Source: Cyclobacteriaceae bacterium (GTDB lineage: Bacteria; Bacteroidota; Bacteroidia; Cytophagales; Cyclobacteriaceae). From it: a stretch of DNA of 57,965 nt. The number at the start of each line of letters is the position of its first letter. Position 1 is the first letter of the stretch. The position numbers and the translations under genes are program-made. This document shows positions 1 to 8,351 of the stretch, one piece after another. The stretch is taken from contig WFNR01000150.1 in assembly GCA_015488485.1 (NCBI GenBank), positions 1 through 57,965 of the forward strand, in the 5' to 3' direction. The notes under the pieces were generated by a model. That model worked only from the letters and a program-made list of their open reading frames with translations, was not told the DNA's origin and did no database searches.

Positions 1-651
1 AACCTCAACCTGTCTTACAGTTGGTGGCTCAACGGCCTGGAGTTGCCCGATATCACCTCACAAATACAAAGCACCACAGCCGGCCAGTTTGTGGTAATCG
101 TAACCGACAACGGGCCGGGGCAATGCAGCCGGTCCGATACGTTGGATGTGGTAAAAGCTCCGGTAACGCCCACTACCCTCTCCAGTTCGGTGGTCTTTTG
201 CCCCGATGAAGGCGATATCACCCTGGATGCCGGCCCTGATTTTGTAAGCTACGCCTGGAATACCGGAGACAACACCCGCACCATTTCGGTAAACCAGGGC
301 GGGGTATATGTAGTCAATGCTACCAATAATTTCAACTGCGTAACCACCGACCAGAGCGAAGTGCTGGAAGACTGCATCCCCAAAGTATATGGCCCCACGG
401 CTTTTAAACCGGGTGGTCTGAACAGCGAATTTTACCTGTTTACTCAATATGTCGATACCTTCGAAATATTCATTTACAACCGCTGGGGCAAGCTGGTCTT
501 TTACTCCAACGACCTCAATTTCCGTTGGGATGGCACCTTCAATGGTGAGCCCCTGCCGGCCGACCAGTACACCTGGCGGGTGCTCTATACCAGTTCCTTC
601 CGCGACCGTGGCACGCTGGAGAAATACGGTGGTGTGATGCTACTGCGATGA
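1..651 (+). CDS. Secreted protein with C-terminal CHU_C/gliding-motility sorting domain (5' partial)
   Basis: The reading frame is open from the first base of the window to a TGA at 649-651, so the gene starts upstream and only its last 216 codons are seen. The N-terminal part looks like Ig/PKD-like beta repeats, with phrases such as DAGPDFVSYAWNTGDNT. The last ~95 residues start near IPKVYGPTAFKP, continue through IYNRWGKLVF and WDGTFNGEPLPADQYTW, and end at GGVMLLR. This is the typical CHU_C (type B) sorting domain of Bacteroidota, which sends proteins through the type IX secretion system to the cell surface. The domain call is firm; the role of the full protein cannot be told from this end. 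Confidence 0.85.
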   Translation, partial: NLNLSYSWWLNGLELPDITSQIQSTTAGQFVVIVTDNGPGQCSRSDTLDVVKAPVTPTTLSSSVVFCPDEGDITLDAGPDFVSYAWNTGDNTRTISVNQGGVYVVNATNNFNCVTTDQSEVLEDCIPKVYGPTAFKPGGLNSEFYLFTQYVDTFEIFIYNRWGKLVFYSNDLNFRWDGTFNGEPLPADQYTWRVLYTSSFRDRGTLEKYGGVMLLR

Positions 652-714
652 TAAAGGCCGGGGCATAATGCCATAACCGGAAATAAGCCTTTTCTTTGCG
701 GCAAAACGGTAGCT

Positions 715-1707
715 ATGCTTCGAATATCAATAATCCTTTTGCTGTTTGCCTTACCAGGCTACGCCAGCCAGCCAGCCGACACCATACCGGGCGATTATAT
801 CAACAGGCCTGAGGTAAAGGCTTTTATTGATAAGCTGGTTGATGAACAGGGCTTTGAGCGGGATTTTTTGGAGGCATTGTTTTATAATGTCAAGCAAAAC
901 AGTAAAATACTAGCTAAGGTAAACGCCCCGGCCGAAGGCATTTCCTGGCAGCGTTATCGCAAAATCTTTATTACCCCGGAGCGCATCCGGGCCGGGGTGG
1001 CGTTTTGGCAGCAGCACGACAGCCTGATAAACACCATAAGCCGGCAATACGGCATAGCCCCCGAATACCTGGTGGCCATTGCCGGGGTAGAAACCTATTA
1101 CGGCCGTCATACCGGCAGCTATCCGGTGCTGCAAAGCCTTACAACACTGGCTTTTGACTTCCCGAAGCGGGGGCGCTTTTATAAAAAAGAGCTGGTGGAG
1201 TTTTTGCTGCTTTGCCGTGAAGAACATTTGTCTCCGCTAAAGCTGCACGGCTCCTATGCCGGAGCTATGGGCATACCGCAGTTTATCGCCAGCAGCTACC
1301 GGTTTTATGCTGTGGACCAGGATGGCGATAAAGTACGCGACCTCTGGCAAGTGGCCGATGCCCTGGGCAGCATTGCCAATTACTTTAAGCAACACGGCTG
1401 GCAAAGCGGCATGCCAGTAGCCATAAAGGCACAAACAACCGGTAGCGGCTACCTGAACATGGCCGACACCGTGGCCCGCAAACCACGCTATACCCTGGCC
1501 CAACTGCAGGCAGCAGGCGTCCGGCCGCAAGGTGATTTTGAAGCAGGCAAAGTGGTGCTGGTGCAAATGAATGGCAAAACCACCCCTGAGTACTGGATAG
1601 GAAGCCGGAATTTTTATGTGATTACGCGCTACAACCACAGCCCCAAATATGCCCTGGCGGTGCATCAACTGGCCCAGGCGATAATGGCCGGGCGCCAAAA
1701 ACCCTAA
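715..1707 (+). CDS. mltB: Lytic murein transglycosylase, MltB family
   Basis: 330 aa with an N-terminal signal peptide (hydrophobic residues 4-15, cleavage near GYAS). The family trims peptidoglycan in the periplasm by non-hydrolytic cleavage of MurNAc-GlcNAc bonds. The SLT_2/MltB hallmarks are present. The catalytic Glu is expected at residue 126 in GVETYYGRHTG. It is followed by FPKRGRFYKKEL and by the AGAMGIPQFIASSYRFYAVDQDGD block, with the DxDGD Ca-site-like loop. No lipobox cysteine follows the signal peptide, so it is probably soluble rather than a lipoprotein. The ATG at 715 fits the signal peptide. It is a single gene, 63 bp after the sorting-domain gene. Confidence 0.9.
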   Translation: MLRISIILLLFALPGYASQPADTIPGDYINRPEVKAFIDKLVDEQGFERDFLEALFYNVKQNSKILAKVNAPAEGISWQRYRKIFITPERIRAGVAFWQQHDSLINTISRQYGIAPEYLVAIAGVETYYGRHTGSYPVLQSLTTLAFDFPKRGRFYKKELVEFLLLCREEHLSPLKLHGSYAGAMGIPQFIASSYRFYAVDQDGDKVRDLWQVADALGSIANYFKQHGWQSGMPVAIKAQTTGSGYLNMADTVARKPRYTLAQLQAAGVRPQGDFEAGKVVLVQMNGKTTPEYWIGSRNFYVITRYNHSPKYALAVHQLAQAIMAGRQKP

Positions 1708-1761
1708 AACAACCGGTGAGTTTTTCCTGATCTGGTTTTTTATGCCTAATTTGGGCTGTCC

Positions 1762-3873
1762 ATGCGAAAACTCTTTGTTATACTATCGCTGATAAGTGCC
1801 GCTCTGCTGGCCTATACCATTTATGACTACCATCAATATGCAGCCTACCGGCTTAACAAGGCTATTATCACCGGTGAACAAACTGTTTCGGAGGTAAAAA
1901 ACCACCTGGATTCTATCTTTACCGATGGCAAGATACTAGCCGATAGTCTGGCTCAACAGGTAGCCAGGGAAGATTTCGAGCTAAAGGAATTATCCGGCTT
2001 ATTATCGCAACAAGCACAACTACACCCTTATCTGATGGGCATAACAGTGGCTTATGAGCCTTATGCGGCCGACTCCGGCCAGGCCCGCTATAGTCTGTTT
2101 TACAATAAAAAAATTGACAAATTCTTTCGAATAGAAGACCGGTACGATTACCGGGATACCTCGCTGGTTACGGCCAGGTGGTACACCGAGGCTATCAAAA
2201 GCGGGAAGCCTTACCTCACCGAACCCTATTTTGCCTGGGTAGCCAATGAACTGGTTACTGACTACTCGCGGCCATTCTTCAGGCAGGTTGACGGCCAAAA
2301 AAATTTAATTGGGGTAGTTACCCTTACATTATCGCTGGACCAGTTTACCGAGTTGGTTAACACCTTCGTAAAAGGCCACTCGGGTTATGTTTATCTTATC
2401 GACCAGGAAGGAGATTTTATCACTCACCCCAACCGCCAAAATATTCTGAAACACAACGTATTTGAGGTAATACATGATGATTCCTATGCCAAAGAGATGC
2501 AAAAAGCCTTGCATACACAGCATGGGCATTTTCGCTATACCAGCCATTATACAGGGGTGCCGTCCATCCTCTTTTATGAGACCACCCGCTATACCAATTG
2601 GAAAATTGCCGCGGTGTATAGCTATATCGATTTGGTGGGCAGTCCCAAAGAGCTTGAGCGTAAAATTGTAAATATAAGCATGGCAGGGTCCTTGCTGTTC
2701 TTGTTCCTGCTCATCTTATTCGGGCGACTCTACAAGCCCAATACCGTTCGGTTGTGGCGTTTGTCTATACTCATCACGCTACTATTCGTCCTGAATATCG
2801 CCCTTTTCTGGTTGTTGCATCTTGATCTGGACTATTCGGAACAATTGGAGAATCGTACCCGTGTGTATAGTATAAATGCCTTGAATAGTTATATCCACAA
2901 AAGAGATTACGAACAACGACAACTGGGCAGAAGCAGATTTTTGAAAGTGCCTACCGGAATTTTTATAGATGAACTTTTTGTAACTGATTCGTACAACATG
3001 AGTCTAAGTGGCAAAATATGGCAAAAATGGCCGGTCAGCCACGACCTGAAAGACAACACCGGTTTCCAATTTCCGCAGGCCTCTCCTGTAGGTCGTTCAG
3101 TGCATGTTGAGCTGATCTCCAAAGACCTGATCGACAGTGCTACCTGGCTCTATACCTGGAAGTTCAACACCACCTTACGCATCTTTTTCGACTATAACCG
3201 CTACCCCCTCGACCAGCATTATATCGACATCAAGATTGTGTATCCCGATATCACCGATAATATTTTACTGGTACCCGATTTTGACAGCTATAAGGTATTG
3301 AATCCTTCCTCCAGGCCGGGGATGAACGACAACATCTTTCTGCCACGCTTTCGGATTATCGGCTCCTACTTTTCTTTTTCTTCTTCCGACCTGAAAAGTT
3401 ATTTTGGCCAAAAACTGGAAAAAGTCAACCCCGAGTACAACACACTTGAGTACAATATCGTCATCAAACGCAGGTTTGTTACTCCGTTCATCTCATTTGT
3501 AATTCCATTTATTATCGGGGCATCTATCATTTTCTTCTTGCTTTATAGCCTGAATAAGAACAAAGGAGACAATGATATTTCAGGGGTAACCGTAATGGGG
3601 GTGGTACAAGGAATGGCAGCCTTGTTTTTCAGTATGTTGCTGGCGCATATTACCATTCGCAACAAGATACCCACCCCACATATCACTTACCTCGAAGCCT
3701 TTTATTTTGTCATTTATATCATGATTATCCTGCTCATTTTGGTGGTAGTAATGTATGCCAGATCAGATCGTTATAAATTGTTGAATTATCAGAACAACCT
3801 ACTGGTAAAAGTGATATATTGGCCGCTGCTTATTGGCTTGTTGTATATTATTACCCTAATTAAATTTTATTGA
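1762..3873 (+). CDS. Predicted Cache-domain / pentameric ligand-gated ion channel (pLGIC) fusion
   Basis: 703 aa. Residues ~5-24 are a membrane anchor. Residues ~30-295 look like a double Cache (dCache_1) sensor, with ARWYTEAIKSGKPYLTEPY at 138-156 and an IGVVTLTLSLDQF strand near 183-195. Two helices follow at ~304-323 and ~331-352. Residues ~355-570 resemble the beta-sandwich extracellular domain of Cys-loop/Pro-loop receptors, including YPLDQH at 481-486, the position of the conserved FPxDxQ Pro-loop. The end has four helices: M1 ~571-594 after a KRR pre-M1 stretch, M2 ~606-631, M3 ~642-666 and M4 ~681-702, with short loops. The topology puts both sensor domains in the periplasm. The Cache call is motif based. 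The channel call rests on the Pro-loop plus the M1-M4 pattern. Ligand and ion selectivity cannot be read. An alternative is an undefined Cache-containing membrane receptor. The next gene starts 1 bp after the stop. Confidence 0.72.
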   Translation: MRKLFVILSLISAALLAYTIYDYHQYAAYRLNKAIITGEQTVSEVKNHLDSIFTDGKILADSLAQQVAREDFELKELSGLLSQQAQLHPYLMGITVAYEPYAADSGQARYSLFYNKKIDKFFRIEDRYDYRDTSLVTARWYTEAIKSGKPYLTEPYFAWVANELVTDYSRPFFRQVDGQKNLIGVVTLTLSLDQFTELVNTFVKGHSGYVYLIDQEGDFITHPNRQNILKHNVFEVIHDDSYAKEMQKALHTQHGHFRYTSHYTGVPSILFYETTRYTNWKIAAVYSYIDLVGSPKELERKIVNISMAGSLLFLFLLILFGRLYKPNTVRLWRLSILITLLFVLNIALFWLLHLDLDYSEQLENRTRVYSINALNSYIHKRDYEQRQLGRSRFLKVPTGIFIDELFVTDSYNMSLSGKIWQKWPVSHDLKDNTGFQFPQASPVGRSVHVELISKDLIDSATWLYTWKFNTTLRIFFDYNRYPLDQHYIDIKIVYPDITDNILLVPDFDSYKVLNPSSRPGMNDNIFLPRFRIIGSYFSFSSSDLKSYFGQKLEKVNPEYNTLEYNIVIKRRFVTPFISFVIPFIIGASIIFFLLYSLNKNKGDNDISGVTVMGVVQGMAALFFSMLLAHITIRNKIPTPHITYLEAFYFVIYIMIILLILVVVMYARSDRYKLLNYQNNLLVKVIYWPLLIGLLYIITLIKFY

Positions 3874-3874
3874 C

Positions 3875-4216
3875 ATGAAAAAACTGATTTTGGCAATTCT
3901 GCTATTGGCTGCACTCCCGGCTTTTTCGCAAGACAAGCCCCTGAAAGCCCGTATCACCGTGGTGGATGAAAACGATAATATCGTGCCGGGCGCCACCGTT
4001 ACCCTATTCAAAACCCACGAGGATTACAAAAAAGAAACCAACCCCGTAATAAGTGCGGTTACCAATGAAAAAGGTTTTGTGGAATTTAAAAACCTGCAGG
4101 AATTGTCTTATTTTGTACTGGTGGAAAAGGGTGAACGTAACAATCACGGGGGGCATAACCACATTCCCAAGCTACGCACCAAAGGCAAAAACCGCTTCGT
4201 AATTCAGATTGACTGA
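3875..4216 (+). CDS. Small secreted Ig-like/carboxypeptidase-regulatory-like domain protein
   Basis: 113 aa with a clear signal peptide (MKKLILAILLLAALPAFSQ). The mature part starts KARITVVDENDNIVPGATVTLFKT and continues TNEKGFVEFKNL. This is the pattern of a CarboxypepD_reg/SpaA-like beta sandwich of the kind used for binding or scaffolding at the cell surface. The C-terminal third has a basic, His-rich stretch (ERNNHGGHNH). The ATG lies one base after the channel stop codon, and its own stop overlaps the next ATG, so it is almost surely co-transcribed with the channel. A periplasmic partner of the channel is an inference from position only; no enzymatic motif is seen. Confidence 0.7.
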   Translation: MKKLILAILLLAALPAFSQDKPLKARITVVDENDNIVPGATVTLFKTHEDYKKETNPVISAVTNEKGFVEFKNLQELSYFVLVEKGERNNHGGHNHIPKLRTKGKNRFVIQID

Positions 4217-5271
4217 TGGCAAACATTTTTATCTACGGTGCCTACGGCTATACCGGCAAGCTGGTGGTGGAGGTAGCGCTAGCACGCGGGCTTAAGCCGC
4301 TGCTGGGTGGCCGCCACAAAGGCAAGCTGCAAAAGCTGGCCGGCCAGCACAACCTACCCTACCGGGTGCTGCAGGTAGATGACCGGCCCGGGTGGGAGCA
4401 GGTGTTAGCCAACACCGACCTGGTTTTAAATTGTGCCGGGCCGTTTGAGCTTACTGTACACCATATTGTGCCGCTGTGCCTGCAGCAAGGGGTGCACTAC
4501 CTCGATATCACCGGTGAGATAGCTGTTTTTTCCTATATCGCTACCCTTGATGAGCAGGCCCGCGACCGCCAGGTAACCCTGATGCCGGGCGTAGGGTTTG
4601 ACATAGTGCCTACCGACTGCCTCGCTGCTATGCTCAAGGAGAAGCTGCCTGACGGCCACAGCCTGCAACTGGCCTTCCAGGGCAACTCGGGTATCTCGCG
4701 CGGTACGGCCTTGTCGATGATACGCAAGTACCACGAGGGCGGGCTTATCAGAAAAGACGGGGAGCTGGTACGGGTGCCAATTGCTTATGAAGTGAAGAAA
4801 ATTACCTTTGGCGGTCGCCAGCGCCTGTGTGTGACCATACCCTGGGGCGATGTGTTTACGGCTTATTATACCACCGGCATCCCCAACATCAGGGTATATA
4901 CCGGGGTGTCCCCCAAAATGCTTAAGCAACTGTTGGCCTTCAAGAAGCTAAGCTGGGCGGCCCGCACTGCCGTAATGCAATGGCTTATGCAGCGCCTTAT
5001 CCGCCAAACAGTAAAGGGCCCCTCGCCCAAGCAACGCCAGCAAAATGTAACCTGGCTCTGGGGGCAAATCAAAAACAAAAAAGGCCGGCAGGTAACCCTG
5101 GAAATGCAAACGATGGAATCGTACCAGCTTACCGCCCATACCGCCATAGAGGCCGCCATTCGGGTACTGGATGGCCAGGCGCAGCCGGGCTTTATCACTC
5201 CGGCAGCCGCTTTTGGCGCTTATTTTATCAGGCAGTTCGACAAAACACAAATCAAGGAAATACATGAGTGA
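4216..5271 (+). CDS. Saccharopine dehydrogenase-like NAD(P)-binding oxidoreductase
   Basis: 351 aa. It starts with a Rossmann nucleotide-binding motif (IFIYGAYGYTGKLVVEVALARG), then ALARGLKPLLGGR and LVLNCAGPF, and later YLDITGE and MPGVGFDIVPTDC. This is the pattern of the saccharopine-dehydrogenase-like / trans-acting enoyl reductase family. The substrate is unknown; in other organisms such proteins reduce lipid or small-molecule intermediates. The ATG at 4216 shares one base with the stop of the preceding gene, and the gene overlaps the following thioesterase by 8 bp, so it sits in the same operon. With an acyl-CoA thioesterase next door, a lipid-related substrate is possible but unproven. 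Confidence 0.8.
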   Translation: MANIFIYGAYGYTGKLVVEVALARGLKPLLGGRHKGKLQKLAGQHNLPYRVLQVDDRPGWEQVLANTDLVLNCAGPFELTVHHIVPLCLQQGVHYLDITGEIAVFSYIATLDEQARDRQVTLMPGVGFDIVPTDCLAAMLKEKLPDGHSLQLAFQGNSGISRGTALSMIRKYHEGGLIRKDGELVRVPIAYEVKKITFGGRQRLCVTIPWGDVFTAYYTTGIPNIRVYTGVSPKMLKQLLAFKKLSWAARTAVMQWLMQRLIRQTVKGPSPKQRQQNVTWLWGQIKNKKGRQVTLEMQTMESYQLTAHTAIEAAIRVLDGQAQPGFITPAAAFGAYFIRQFDKTQIKEIHE

Positions 5272-5668
5272 GTTCAAATTTACCATGCCCATCCAGCCGC
5301 GCTATGCGGATTTCGATATACTGGGGCATCTGAATAACGCCACCTACCTCACTTATTTTGAGGTGGCTCGCCTGCATTATTTTTATGCCATCGGTTGGCA
5401 GCTAAAGGATGTAAGCAACGTGGTGGCCCGTATGGAGGTTGACTTTCTGGCCCCTGTATTGCCACAAACGGAAATAACTTGTTCGATTAAAACTACCGAA
5501 CTAGGTGGCAAAAGCTTTAAAATGGCCTACCAGTTGCAATCGGCCGATGGCGCTACAGTGTTTAGCCGCGGCCAGTCGGTGCAAGTATGCATTGACCGGG
5601 CTACGGGCAAAGCCGTACCACTACCTGACCATATTCGCAAACTGATCACCACTTATGAAGGGCTATGA
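5264..5668 (+). CDS. Acyl-CoA thioesterase, 4HBT hotdog family
   Basis: 134 aa from the ATG at 5264. An upstream extension of the frame overlaps the previous gene and does not look like protein of this family. PRYADFDILGHLNNATYLTYFE near residues 12-33 carries the Asp-hotdog motif DxxxHxNN (Asp18, His22), the catalytic region of 4-hydroxybenzoyl-CoA thioesterase-like (YbgC/FadM) enzymes. The length is normal for the family. It hydrolyses an acyl-CoA of unknown chain. It overlaps the gene before by 8 bp and the gene after by 4 bp (ATGA), showing translational coupling in the 1762-7110 operon. Confidence 0.87.
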   Translation: MSEFKFTMPIQPRYADFDILGHLNNATYLTYFEVARLHYFYAIGWQLKDVSNVVARMEVDFLAPVLPQTEITCSIKTTELGGKSFKMAYQLQSADGATVFSRGQSVQVCIDRATGKAVPLPDHIRKLITTYEGL

Positions 5669-7110
5669 GTGTTTTCAGTAAAAAAGACCTCCAGCTACTG
5701 GCAAGTAAAAATATTTCTCCGGCCGAGGGCATCAGACAACTCACCCTGCTGGAGACCGGAGTAAGACCCATCGACCTGCATGCTCCGGCTACACCGGGCA
5801 AGGGTATTCTGACGCTCACCAAAGAACAAGAAGAAAAATATATCCATCTCTTTGAGCAGGCCCTGCCCACAACTCCGATGGTGCGCTTTGTGCCGGCCTC
5901 GGGCGCAGCCAGCCGCATGTTCAAGGCTTTTTATCAATACCGCGATTCCGGTGTGGAAAATGAAGAGATCAGGGTATTTAAAGAAAATTACCAAAAGCTA
6001 CCCTTTTACGAGCAGATTATATGCCAGCCGGCAGATTTCCGCTGCTCGCTAAACAAGATGCTCGATGAATCGGGGCTGCCGCAACTGCCCAAGGCGCTGA
6101 TACCCTTTCATCGCTACTCATCCGGCAGCCGCACAGCCTTTAGCGAACACCTGGTGGAAAGTGGCAAGATCACCGCACAGCATGACACGCGGTTGCACTT
6201 TACCGTCTCACCAAACCACCAGGCTGCCTTCGAAGAAGAAGCCCGCCAGGCAAGCCGGCAATTGGGTGGTGCTTATCAAATATCTTTCAGCCACCAGTCA
6301 CCGGCAACCGATACCCTGGCCATAGACCTGGAGGACCGTGTGGTACGTAATGAAAATGGGGAGCTACTGTTGCGTCCCGGTGGTCACGGCTCGCTGTTGA
6401 CCAACCTGAACCAATTGCAGGAGGAAATTATTTTTATCAAAAACATCGACAACATTCAACCGGAACACCGGCAGGTACAGGTGGTTTACTACAAAAAAGT
6501 ATTGGGCGGACTGCTGCTCAGCATCCGCAAAAAAGTACACAACTGGCTGCGCCAACTGGAAATAGGGCGGGCCGATCTGCAGCGCCTGCGACACACCTAC
6601 AGCCGGGAGTGGCAACTGTGGCTACCCGATGACTTTGCCAGTTGGCCGGCCGGTGAGCAGGAAACCTGGTTTTTTGAACACCTGAACCGGCCGATTCGTA
6701 TTTGCGGCATGGTGGCCAATCAGGGCGAACCGGGAGGTGGCCCCTATTGGGTGAAAGAGGACGGAGAGATTTCTCTGCAAATTGTCGAAGCCTCGCAATT
6801 CGATAAGCAAAACCAGCAGCAGGTAGCGCTGATTAAGCAGGCCACCCACTTCAATCCCGTGGATATCGTGGGCACCATCTATTCCTACCGCGGACAAAAG
6901 TTCGACCTCAGCCAGTTTGCCAATCCGGCTACGGCTTTTATCAGCGAAAAATCAGTAGGTGGCAAAACCATCAAGGTGCTGGAGCACCCCGGCCTGTGGA
7001 ATGGTGGCATGGCCTACTGGCTGACAGTATTTGTAGAGGTGCCGCTGGCCACTTTCGCCCCGGTCAAGACTATTACCGATCTGCTTAAACCGGCTCATCA
7101 GCCGGAATAA
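5665..7110 (+). CDS. DUF4301 family protein
   Basis: 481 aa, cytoplasmic by composition, with no signal peptide or membrane segment. RFVPASGAASRMFKAFYQY near residues 74-92 resembles the glycine-rich nucleotide-binding start of nucleotidyltransferases and is the signature I associate with DUF4301, a family found mainly in Bacteroidota. Further conserved-looking blocks are PFHRYSSGSRTAFSEHLVE, LRPGGHGSLLTNLNQL, and the GEPGGGPYWVKEDGEISLQIVEASQ stretch. Its biochemical role is unknown; a nucleotidyltransferase-like fold is an inference. The start codon overlaps the thioesterase stop (ATGA), making it the last gene of the operon led by the channel gene. Confidence 0.75.
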   Translation: MSVFSKKDLQLLASKNISPAEGIRQLTLLETGVRPIDLHAPATPGKGILTLTKEQEEKYIHLFEQALPTTPMVRFVPASGAASRMFKAFYQYRDSGVENEEIRVFKENYQKLPFYEQIICQPADFRCSLNKMLDESGLPQLPKALIPFHRYSSGSRTAFSEHLVESGKITAQHDTRLHFTVSPNHQAAFEEEARQASRQLGGAYQISFSHQSPATDTLAIDLEDRVVRNENGELLLRPGGHGSLLTNLNQLQEEIIFIKNIDNIQPEHRQVQVVYYKKVLGGLLLSIRKKVHNWLRQLEIGRADLQRLRHTYSREWQLWLPDDFASWPAGEQETWFFEHLNRPIRICGMVANQGEPGGGPYWVKEDGEISLQIVEASQFDKQNQQQVALIKQATHFNPVDIVGTIYSYRGQKFDLSQFANPATAFISEKSVGGKTIKVLEHPGLWNGGMAYWLTVFVEVPLATFAPVKTITDLLKPAHQPE

Positions 7111-7133
7111 AAAATGATTATTATCTTTAAAGC

Positions 7134-8297
7134 ATGATAAGGCGCTTGCTTTTTGTTTGTACCACCACCCTGCTGCTGTCAGTTAGCAATTTTGCTGCCG
7201 GGCAGTTTCTTACCCTTAACTCAAAAGACAGCCTCAACAACAAACCCAAGCGGATGTTTTATACCACCGCCTGGATCAAGCTCAGCGCCATCTGGGATTA
7301 TATGGGCATTGACAATACTTCTTCGATGAACCCCATCTATATACCCACAGACGGCCGGCCGCCCGACTCACATTTTACCATGGATATGTATCAGTCGCGC
7401 CTGAAATTTGCCAGCGCCTTTCAAACCAAAAAATTCGGTGAGATTTTCGGCTATGTAGAAACCGATTTTTACGGCAATGGCGGAGGTGGTATGCGGCTCA
7501 GGCATGCTTATATTCGTTTCAAAAATTTCCGTATCGGCCGCACCTAGTCGGTGTTTACTGATGAAGAGTCCTGGCCCAATATTACCGACTTCGATGGGCC
7601 GGCTACCGGTGTATGGGTGCTGCATGCTCAGCTTGCTTATTTTATCAGAGCATCCAAAACAACGGATATTGTTTTTTCAATCGAAACCCCCTTATCCGAC
7701 TACAGCCGCTATTTGCAGCTCGACTCTACCTTACAAAATGCTTCACCCTCATATCCTGACCTGCACGGCCATATAGAAAAACGCTGGCATGGCGGACATG
7801 TACAATTAGCAGCGGTGTACCGGTTTATCGAATACAAAGTCAACAACGAGAAGCGCATTATTCCGGGTTACGGTTTCAATATAGCCGCCAGCCAAACCAT
7901 CGTCCAACGTGATTTGCTGATCGGACAGATATTGCTGGGCAAAGGCATCTCACGTTATATGGTTTCCTTTGGCGGCTCGGGCTGGGATGCCATCCCCGAC
8001 CTGCAAGGCAACTTGAACGCCCTGCCGGTAGCAGGCGGTTTTTTGAGCTATCAGCACTATTGGGGAAAGTCCGAATTTAGCTCCACTATTGTAGGCGGGT
8101 ATGCCAATGTGGATAACCCTTTCGACAACCCGGCTGTTACCTTATTCAATGGCTTTTACGGCAGCCTGAATGTTTATTGGAACCCCCTGGGCCCGCTTAA
8201 TTTTGCTATTGAAGGCATTTACGGTACACGTTATGATGAATTTGACCGGTTTGGTGACAATCTGCGCCTGGTAATGGTATTTGAATATGCCTTTTAA
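7134..8297 (+). pseudogene. DcaP-like trimeric outer-membrane porin, interrupted by an in-frame TAG
   Basis: The frame is open from ATG 7134 to the stop at 8295-8297 except for a TAG at 7545-7547 (codon 138). The 137 residues before it include a signal peptide and the strand pattern KFASAFQTKKFGEIFGYVETDFYG, then GGMRLRHAYIRFKNFRIGRT. The 249 codons after it continue SVFTDEESWPNITDFDGPATG and end in the aromatic FEYAF typical of outer-membrane barrels. Relatives read GxTWSxFxD at this point, so TAG most simply replaces a tryptophan TGG (one G-to-A change). The protein would be a substrate-specific porin. It is broken as written, or this base is a sequencing error. No frameshift is needed. Confidence 0.82.
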
Positions 8298-8351
8298 ACA
8301 AAATTAGCCGCTTTTGGCTTATCTTGCATGGCAAATAATTGACTTACGCCT

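Noticed and set aside
7134-8297. Programmed amber readthrough or pyrrolysine use at TAG 7545-7547
   Set aside because: No Pyl genes or recoding signal are seen, and the site fits a plain TGG-to-TAG change; a point mutation or base-call error is simpler.
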